A DNA stretch of 64,000 nt from positions 24,949 to 88,948 of the forward strand of contig CASDSM010000028.1 of assembly GCA_949283375.1 (NCBI GenBank), in the 5' to 3' direction. Of this stretch, positions 59,525 through 64,000 are shown piece by piece (within the stretch, counting starts at the first letter, position 1; every line of letters begins with the position of its first letter). The DNA comes from an uncultured Eubacteriales bacterium. GTDB taxonomy: Bacteria; Bacillota; Clostridia; Oscillospirales; Oscillospiraceae. A program made the translations under genes and the position numbers. The notes under the pieces were generated by a model. That model was not told the DNA's origin. It worked only from the letters and a program-made list of their open reading frames with translations, and did no database searches.

Positions 59525-60484
59525 ATGAAGAAGATCCTATGCCTGCTCCTGTCCCTGGCGCTGGCCCTGGCCTGCACCGCATGCCAGACGGCGGGCGGCC
59601 AGACGGAGACGGAGGCGGATGCCACCCCGCCGGAGGCCGCCTCCGGAGAGGAGGAGACGCCCCGGCAGGAGGCGGACATACAGGCCGCCGCGGAGGAGAT
59701 CGCCCGTCAGGCGACGGAGGCCCTGCCCGAGCCGGAGCTGGACCCCATGCCCGCACCTGATACAGAGCCGGAGGCGGAGCCCGCGCCCGACCCCATCCTG
59801 GTCTGCATCGACGCGGGCCATCAGGAGCGCGGGAGCAACACGAAGGAGCCCAACGGCCCCGGCTCGTCCACCATGAAGGCCCGCGTGACCGGCGGCACCC
59901 GGGGGACCACGACCGGGCTCTATGAGTATGAGCTCAATCTGCAGGTCTCCCTCAAGCTGCAGGCGGAGCTGGAGGCGCGCGGCTATGAGGTCCTCATGGT
60001 GCGCACCACCAACGACGTCGATCTCAGCAACGCCGAGCGCAGCGAGATCGCCAACGAGGCGGAGGCGGACGCCTTTGTGCGCATCCACGCCAACGGCTCG
60101 GAGAACAGCTCGGCCCACGGCGCGATGACCATCTGCATGACCCCCTCCAACCCCTACAACGGCGACCTGTACGAGGCATCCCGCGCCCTCTCCGACGCGG
60201 TGCTCGACGGGCTGACCGCCGCCACCGGAGCCAGGAGCGAGGGCGTCTGGGAGACGGACACCATGACCGGCATCAACTGGAGCGCCGTCCCGGTCACCAT
60301 CGTGGAGATGGGCTATATGACCAACCCGGAGGAGGACCGGAAGATGGCGACGGAGGAATATCAGCAGCAGCTCGCCTCCGGTATCGCCGACGGGCTGGAC
60401 GCCTTCTTCGCCGCGCAGGCGGAGACAGAGACGGCGGAGGACCCGGCCGCTGAGGACGCCGGGACGGCGGAGGACGCGGCCTAA
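59525..60484 (+). CDS. N-acetylmuramoyl-L-alanine amidase (Amidase_3) lipoprotein
   Basis: A 319-residue protein; ATG 59525 follows AGAGGAGGTCAGT. A lipoprotein signal ends at LACTAC (Cys20 in [20 protein letters not shown]), followed by an acidic, proline-rich linker (about 25-90, with [18 protein letters not shown]). The C-terminal ~200 residues are an Amidase_3 zinc hydrolase: IDAGHQ (Zn His near 99), YEYELNL (Zn Glu near 137), VRIHANGSE (Zn His near 190) and [11 protein letters not shown] (catalytic Glu near 262). It cleaves the amide between N-acetylmuramic acid and the stem peptide at the outer membrane face. The stop overlaps the convergent gene by four bases. Confidence 0.94.
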   Translation: MKKILCLLLSLALALACTACQTAGGQTETEADATPPEAASGEEETPRQEADIQAAAEEIARQATEALPEPELDPMPAPDTEPEAEPAPDPILVCIDAGHQERGSNTKEPNGPGSSTMKARVTGGTRGTTTGLYEYELNLQVSLKLQAELEARGYEVLMVRTTNDVDLSNAERSEIANEAEADAFVRIHANGSENSSAHGAMTICMTPSNPYNGDLYEASRALSDAVLDGLTAATGARSEGVWETDTMTGINWSAVPVTIVEMGYMTNPEEDRKMATEEYQQQLASGIADGLDAFFAAQAETETAEDPAAEDAGTAEDAA

Positions 60485-60984
60485 AGGAAACGGGCGGTGA
60501 ATGCGGCCAGCTGTGCCCGGCGCGCGTCGGACTGCTGCGCGAGCTGGGAGAGCAGGGCGCCTGCCCCATCCTCCCCGCACCGCTGCGCCGCCCCACGCAG
60601 GCGCCGGCCGCACCGCCCCTCGCGGTGATAGAGGACCCGGCAGCACTCGGCCAGACTGGCCCAGCGCTGCGCGGGACGCCCCTGCGCGGGCAGATAGCGC
60701 ACCCCCGCGCGCAGAAAGAGCAGGGCGGCGAGGCTGCGCGCCTCGGCGCGGCAGCTTGCGGCGATCGGGGAGAGCGCCTGCCAGGGGCGGCAGCAGGCGG
60801 CGCGGGAGAGGGCGTCCTCCACCGCCTCGCGCAGAAAGCGCTCCAGCCCGGCTGTTGACGGCGCGGGCGCGCCCGGCGGCAGTCCGGGGACGAGATAGCC
60901 GCCGCAGCCGCCGGGGCAGACCCGCTGCCAGACGGCCTCAAACGCCTCCTGATCCGCCGTGGGGTGGGCATGCGTGGGCTCCAT
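60481..60984 (-). CDS. Small cysteine-containing conserved protein, function unknown
   Basis: A 167-residue protein; the start at 60984 ([19 protein letters not shown]) follows ACAGGAGGAATACCT; the open frame runs to 61419 but no other site is as good. The N-terminus has VCPGGCGGY near residue 24 and a CC pair near 60 (AACCRPWQ), with further Cys at 73, 107 and 114. The rest is helical and rich in Arg, Ala and Leu ('[20 protein letters not shown]', '[16 protein letters not shown]'). The spacing of helices with scattered Glu/His might fit a ferritin-like bundle, but I cannot support that. It is convergent with the amidase (4-base overlap) and divergent from the rimP operon. Confidence 0.7.
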   Translation of the reverse strand: MEPTHAHPTADQEAFEAVWQRVCPGGCGGYLVPGLPPGAPAPSTAGLERFLREAVEDALSRAACCRPWQALSPIAASCRAEARSLAALLFLRAGVRYLPAQGRPAQRWASLAECCRVLYHREGRCGRRLRGAAQRCGEDGAGALLSQLAQQSDARRAQLAAFTARFL

Positions 60985-61071
60985 AGGTATTCCTCCTGTC
61001 GTTTTTGCCATTCTATGCGGGAAAGACGGGGGCGGTTCCTCCCCATTCCGGAGAAAAAATGCAAACCGGGC

Positions 61072-61100
61072 TTGCAATTGACGGTGGCAGATGGTATACT
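61072..61100 (+). promoter_or_regulatory. Promoter of the rimP-nusA-infB operon
   Basis: TTGCAA (61072-61077), a 17-base spacer and TATACT (61095-61100), 114 bases before rimP. Confidence 0.75.
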
Positions 61101-61128
61101 GACGTTGTATGAAGATCGTATCAACCTG

Positions 61129-61156
61129 AGAGTGGGGCTTGCCCCGCTCTTTCTTT
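61129..61156 (+). terminator. Attenuator-like hairpin in the rimP-nusA leader
   Basis: AGAGTGGGGC and GCCCCGCTCT pair (one wobble) and are followed by TTCTTTTC, 58 bases before the rimP start. A terminator-like leader hairpin ahead of nusA is common in Clostridia and may serve NusA-dependent feedback. Confidence 0.65.
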
Positions 61157-61213
61157 TCAGCCTTTTGCGCCCGGAGCGGTGCGCCGGAGGCTGGACGGCG
61201 ACGGGAGGTCCGG

Positions 61214-61675
61214 ATGAGAAAAGTGACAGACGTGGCGGCCGAGCTGGCCCGTCCCCTGGCGGAGGCCGCCGGCTGCACCCTCTGGGATGTGGAGTATGTC
61301 CGCGAGGCGGGGACGTGGTTCCTGCGCGTGTATATCGACTGTCCCGGCGGGGTGAATATCAACCAGTGCGAGGCGGTGAGCCGCCCGCTCAGCGACGCGC
61401 TGGACGAGGCGGACCCCATCGAGGGCAGCTATGTGCTCGAGGTCTCCTCCGCCGGGGCGGACCGGGCGCTGAAAAAGCCGGAGCACTTCGCCGCCTTCCT
61501 GGGCGGGGAGGTGGAGGTCCGCCTCTACCGCCCGGTGGAGGGACGCAAGGACTTCCGCGGCCGTCTGCTCGGCCGGGACGCGGACGGCGCGGTGACCATC
61601 GCGCTCGCGGACGGGACGGAGCGGACCTTTGGCAGGAAGGAGACCGCGCTGGTCCGGCTGTATGTTTCCGTTTGA
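61214..61675 (+). CDS. rimP: Ribosome maturation factor RimP
   Basis: A 153-residue protein; ATG 61214 follows CGGGAGGTCCGG (the frame opens at 61139 without a good site). RimP blocks are visible: LWDVEYVREAGTWFLRVYID near 24, VSRPLSDALDEADPI near 56, SYVLEVSSAGADRALKKPEHF near 75 and a C-terminal small barrel ('VTIALADGTERTFGRKETALVRL'). It helps mature the 30S subunit in the cytoplasm. It is first in the rimP-nusA-ylxR-ylxQ-infB operon, 25 bases before nusA. Confidence 0.95.
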   Translation: MRKVTDVAAELARPLAEAAGCTLWDVEYVREAGTWFLRVYIDCPGGVNINQCEAVSRPLSDALDEADPIEGSYVLEVSSAGADRALKKPEHFAAFLGGEVEVRLYRPVEGRKDFRGRLLGRDADGAVTIALADGTERTFGRKETALVRLYVSV

Positions 61676-61700
61676 GACTGAGATAAAGGAGTGAGTGGCA

Positions 61701-62882
61701 ATGGCCAAGCGTATCACCAAGAAAAAGGGCCCCACCCCGGAAGAGGACGCAAAGGATTTCTTCCTGGCCCTGGAGCTGATCGAGAAGGAGAAGGGGATCA
61801 AGAAGGAGTACATGCTCGAGAAGATCACCCAGGCCCTCATCTCGGCCTACAAGCGGGACCATGAGGGCGCGGGGGAGAACATCGTCATCCAGGCCGACCC
61901 GGAGAAGAACCTGCTGCGCATGGTGATCCGGCGCGACGTGGTGGAGACGGTGGATAACCCCTACACCGAGATCTCCCTGGAGGAGGCGCGGCGCGTCCTG
62001 CCGCGCGTGCAGCTCGGCGACGTGGTCTCCAGCGAGCTCAAGACGAAGAATTTTGGCCGCATTGCCGCGCAGACTGCCCGTCAGGTGATCATCCAGGGCA
62101 TCCGCGAGGCGGAGCGGAACATGGTCTATGACGAGTTCACCAGCAAGACCCAGGAGCTGATCTCCGGCGTAGTCACCCGCATCGACCCGCGCAACGGCGC
62201 GCTGCATGTGCGCATCGGCTCGGGCAAGGAGGTCACCGAGGCCATCCTGCCCGTCAACGAGCAGGTCAAGGGCGAGGTGTACAAGGAGGGCGACCGCATC
62301 CGCGTCTACGTCGTCGAGGTCCGCCGCGACACCCGCGGCACCCGCGTGATGATCTCCCGCACCCACTTCGGCCTGGTCAAGCGGCTCTTTGAGCTGGAGG
62401 TGCCCGAGATCTTTGACGGCGTGGTGGAGATCCGCTCCATCACCCGCGAGGCGGGCAGCCGGACCAAGATGGCTGTCTGGTCCAACAACCCCGATGTCGA
62501 CCCCATCGGCGCCTGCGTCGGCACGCGCGGCGCGCGCGTGAACACCATCGTCGAGGAGCTCGGCGGCGAGAAGGTGGACATCATCAAATACAGCGAGGAC
62601 CCCGCCGAGTATGTCGCCGCCGCCCTTGCGCCGGCAGATGTGCTGAGCGTGGAGCCGCTGGGCGACGGGAAGAGCTGCCGCGTTGTCGTGCCGGACGATC
62701 AGCTCAGCCTGGCCATCGGCAAGGAGGGGCAGAACGCCCGCCTGGCCGCCAAGCTCACCGGCTATAAGATCGACATCAAGAGCAAGTCCGGCGCCGAGGA
62801 GGAGGCCCGCCTGGCAGAGGCCGCCCCGGACGAGGACCTGTTCGCCGACGAGGACGAGGCGGACCTCTTCGAGGAGGCGTGA
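61701..62882 (+). CDS. nusA: Transcription termination/antitermination factor NusA
   Basis: A 393-residue protein. ATG 61701 has AAAGGAG 10-15 bases upstream; the in-frame GTG at 61695 is too close. Domain order: N-terminal RNA polymerase-binding domain (about 1-135, 'FFLALELIEKEKGIKKEYML'), S1 domain (about 140-210, LISGVVTRIDPRNGALHVRI), KH1 (about 240-290, ITREAGSRTKMAVWS, then GACVGTRGARVNTIVEELGGE) and KH2 (about 310-370, IGKEGQNARLAAKLTGYKIDI). A ~25-residue acidic tail (DEDLFADEDEADLFEEA) follows; the extra acidic repeats of E. coli NusA are absent, as in other Firmicutes. Confidence 0.97.
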   Translation: MAKRITKKKGPTPEEDAKDFFLALELIEKEKGIKKEYMLEKITQALISAYKRDHEGAGENIVIQADPEKNLLRMVIRRDVVETVDNPYTEISLEEARRVLPRVQLGDVVSSELKTKNFGRIAAQTARQVIIQGIREAERNMVYDEFTSKTQELISGVVTRIDPRNGALHVRIGSGKEVTEAILPVNEQVKGEVYKEGDRIRVYVVEVRRDTRGTRVMISRTHFGLVKRLFELEVPEIFDGVVEIRSITREAGSRTKMAVWSNNPDVDPIGACVGTRGARVNTIVEELGGEKVDIIKYSEDPAEYVAAALAPADVLSVEPLGDGKSCRVVVPDDQLSLAIGKEGQNARLAAKLTGYKIDIKSKSGAEEEARLAEAAPDEDLFADEDEADLFEEA

Positions 62883-62916
62883 GCCGCCCGGACGGCATGG
62901 GAGGAGGACGAGAGCC

Positions 62917-63186
62917 GTGCCCAAGAAAATTCCGATGCGCCAGTGCCTGGGATGCCGGGAGATGAAGCCCAAGCGGGAACTCATCCGCGTGGTCCGCTCC
63001 CCGGAGGGGGAGATCTCCCTCGACTTCCGCGGCAAGAAGCCGGGCCGGGGCGCCTACGTCTGTCCTGACCCCGCCTGTCTGGCCAGGGCGCGCAAGAGCC
63101 GCGCGCTCGAGCGGGCGTTCTCCCTGGCCATCCCGGCGGAGGTCTATGAGGCCCTGGAGGCCCAGATGGTGCGCGGCGATGGATGA
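62917..63186 (+). CDS. ylxR: YlxR (DUF448) RNA-binding protein
   Basis: An 89-residue protein. Start GTG 62917 (PKKIPMRQCLGCREM) has GGAGGA about 12 bases upstream; ATG 62935 inside is an alternative. The family pattern is clear: RQCLGCREMKPKRELIRVV, then KKPGRGAYVCPDPACLARA, the conserved 'GRGAYVC' and four Cys. YlxR binds RNA (it modulates RNase P in related bacteria) and lies in the conserved nusA-infB operon. Its stop overlaps ylxQ by eight bases. Confidence 0.92.
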   Translation: MPKKIPMRQCLGCREMKPKRELIRVVRSPEGEISLDFRGKKPGRGAYVCPDPACLARARKSRALERAFSLAIPAEVYEALEAQMVRGDG

Positions 63187-63577
63187 GCAGCTCGGGTTCC
63201 TCGGCCTCGCCCGCCGGGCGGGGAAGCTCTGCGCCGGAGAGGACGCCGTCCAGGCCGCCCTCCAGACCGGCAGGGTGCGCCTGCTGGTCCTCGCCGCCGA
63301 TGCGGGGGAGAAGACGGTCCGCTGGACGGAGCACCGCTCCCAGGGCCGCCTGCCCATCGCCTGCCTGACGGCCGGCCGGGAGGAGCTCGGCCGCGCCCTC
63401 GGCTGGAAGAGCTGCGCGGTGGCCGCCTTCACCGATTTGGGGATGGCCGCAGCCTATGCCGCCAAGCTCGCCGCCGCCGATGCGCGCCACAGTGCCGTCC
63501 TGGAGGCGCTGGAGGAAAAGCAGCGCGCCATCGCCGCGCGCAAGCTCGCCAAGCCGCGCCGCCGTCATGAGAAGTAA
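63179..63577 (+). CDS. ylxQ: L7Ae/L30e/S12e/Gadd45-family RNA-binding protein YlxQ
   Basis: A 132-residue protein starting at ATG 63179 (MDEQLGFLGLARRAGKLCAG), overlapping the ylxR stop; there is little Shine-Dalgarno, so it relies on coupling. The L7Ae fold motif GLARRAGKLCAGEDAVQAAL, then VRLLVLAADAGEKTVRW and AVAAFTDLGMAAAYAAKL, match YlxQ proteins that bind kink-turns in RNA. It is ~30 residues longer than typical (~100) because of a basic C-terminal tail (KQRAIAARKLAKPRRR). Confidence 0.9.
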   Translation: MDEQLGFLGLARRAGKLCAGEDAVQAALQTGRVRLLVLAADAGEKTVRWTEHRSQGRLPIACLTAGREELGRALGWKSCAVAAFTDLGMAAAYAAKLAAADARHSAVLEALEEKQRAIAARKLAKPRRRHEK

Positions 63578-63589
63578 GTCATAAATGTT

Positions 63590-63640
63590 TGTGCCAACGG
63601 GAAAACCCCGTCTGTGCACCGGGGCTTTCCCGTTGGCACA
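63590..63640. other. Strong inverted repeat between ylxQ and infB
   Basis: TGTGCCAACGGGAAAACCCCG and its near-complement ending in CCCGTTGGCACA form an ~18-bp stem around a short loop. No T-run follows on the plus strand, so it is not a normal terminator. It sits directly before the infB ribosome binding site (AGGAGGT at 63654-63660). Confidence 0.7.
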
Positions 63641-63667
63641 GGCCTTCGATTTCAGGAGGTGTCTGAT

Positions 63668-64000
63668 TTGAGTATTGATGTCAAGTATCGGGTCCACGAG
63701 GTGGCCAAGGATTTCAAGATCAAGGGCAAGCCGGTGGGCTCGAAGAAGATCACCGAGATTCTGACCCAGTATGCCAAGGCCCCCTCGAGCCATATGGCCG
63801 TGCTGAGCGACCTGGAGCTGTCCATCATCTTTGAGTACCTGACCCAGCACAACCAGGTCGCGAGCCTGGAGGATGTCTATGCCGCCGCCGCGCCCAGGAG
63901 CGCCAAGCCTGCCGCCGCCCCCCAGCGGAGCGAGGAGAAGGGCCGCGCCGCCCGCGGCCAGCAGCCCGCGCCCCAGCAGCAGCCCCAGCGCCGCGAGGGC
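63668..64000 (+). CDS. infB: Translation initiation factor IF-2, N-terminal part (truncated by window edge)
   Basis: The first 111 codons are present. The start is a TTG at 63668 (LSIDVKYRVHEVAKDFKI) with AGGAGGT seven bases upstream; no ATG lies near. The opening matches IF2_N ('YRVHEVAKDFKIKGKPVGSKKITEIL'), then a small helical unit (FEYLTQHNQVASLEDVY) and the start of the low-complexity Ala/Pro/Gln linker. The G domains lie beyond 64000. It is last of the visible rimP-nusA-ylxR-ylxQ-infB operon. Confidence 0.95.
   Translation, partial: MSIDVKYRVHEVAKDFKIKGKPVGSKKITEILTQYAKAPSSHMAVLSDLELSIIFEYLTQHNQVASLEDVYAAAAPRSAKPAAAPQRSEEKGRAARGQQPAPQQQPQRREG

Noticed and set aside
61389-63035. 548-codon minus-strand frame opposite nusA
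   Set aside because: Antisense shadow rich in Leu/Asp/His/Ala; the plus-strand nusA and rimP are unmistakable.

Overview
The window is a high-GC chromosomal segment with tightly packed genes, strong AGGAGG-type ribosome binding sites and Gram-positive regulatory devices: a T-box leader, an M-box Mg2+ riboswitch, a cobalamin-type riboswitch, Bacillus-type LexA boxes, an SdpR/SdpI pair and a LytTR/GHKL two-component system. Together with the dimeric-type glycyl-tRNA synthetase and the rimP-nusA-ylxR-ylxQ-infB order, this points to an anaerobic Clostridia member, probably an Oscillospiraceae-like gut bacterium. Genus cannot be fixed from sequence reading alone.

Layout. 1-18.8 kb: a plant-glycoside/oligosaccharide utilisation island. 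A truncated AraC-type regulator (minus) faces a plus-strand run of a clan GH-A hydrolase, a GH94 phosphorylase, a GPH-family sugar symporter, a GH78 alpha-L-rhamnosidase, three GH3 enzymes (one circularly permuted) and a GH35-like enzyme. None has a signal peptide, so the substrate is probably imported and taken apart in the cytoplasm. A GH2 beta-galactosidase (18.9-21.9 kb, minus) follows, then a divergent LytTR response regulator and GHKL kinase (22.2-24.2 kb). 24.3-29 kb: an ldh-aminotransferase-AGCS symporter operon with a divergent LysR regulator; the aminotransferase is frameshifted. 29-31.4 kb: a second permuted GH3. 31.4-33.3 kb: a hairpin-flanked repeat element, a frameshifted membrane protein and a DUF1349 protein. 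33.3-35.5 kb: a radical SAM/DUF4130 DNA-metabolism pair behind two tandem LexA-like boxes. 35.6-36.9 kb: an ECF S-component and DUF4430 lipoprotein behind a cobalamin-type riboswitch. 37-42.3 kb: glycyl-tRNA synthetase with T-box, UDP-galactopyranose mutase, pyridoxamine kinase, exonuclease III and a small conserved P-loop-like protein. 42.5-46.5 kb: sdpI-sdpR, a TetR regulator, a PH-domain protein and mnmG. 46.5-46.8 kb: a palindromic repeat block. 47-51 kb: a lipoprotein, mgtE with its M-box, and galE. 50.9-53.9 kb: a 57-bp tandem repeat, tRNA-Leu and two CDP-glycerol-transferase-like genes. 54-60.5 kb: a TatD nuclease, a large FnIII-repeat L,D-transpeptidase, a second hairpin-flanked repeat element and a cell-wall amidase lipoprotein. 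60.5-64 kb: a small unknown protein and the rimP-nusA-ylxR-ylxQ-infB operon, cut by the window end.

How it fits together: the island imports and hydrolyses or phosphorolyses small rhamnosylated beta-glycosides. galE, glf and the CDP-glycerol transferases feed a galactose/galactofuranose- and polyol-phosphate-containing surface polymer. The transpeptidase and amidase remodel the wall. The most interesting leads are the SOS-boxed radical SAM pair, the riboswitch-controlled DUF4430/ECF-S module, and two structured elements of 160 and 216 bp, each flanked by a duplicated palindromic hairpin and sharing a common right end. All calls are by reading sequence and motifs; no database search was run.
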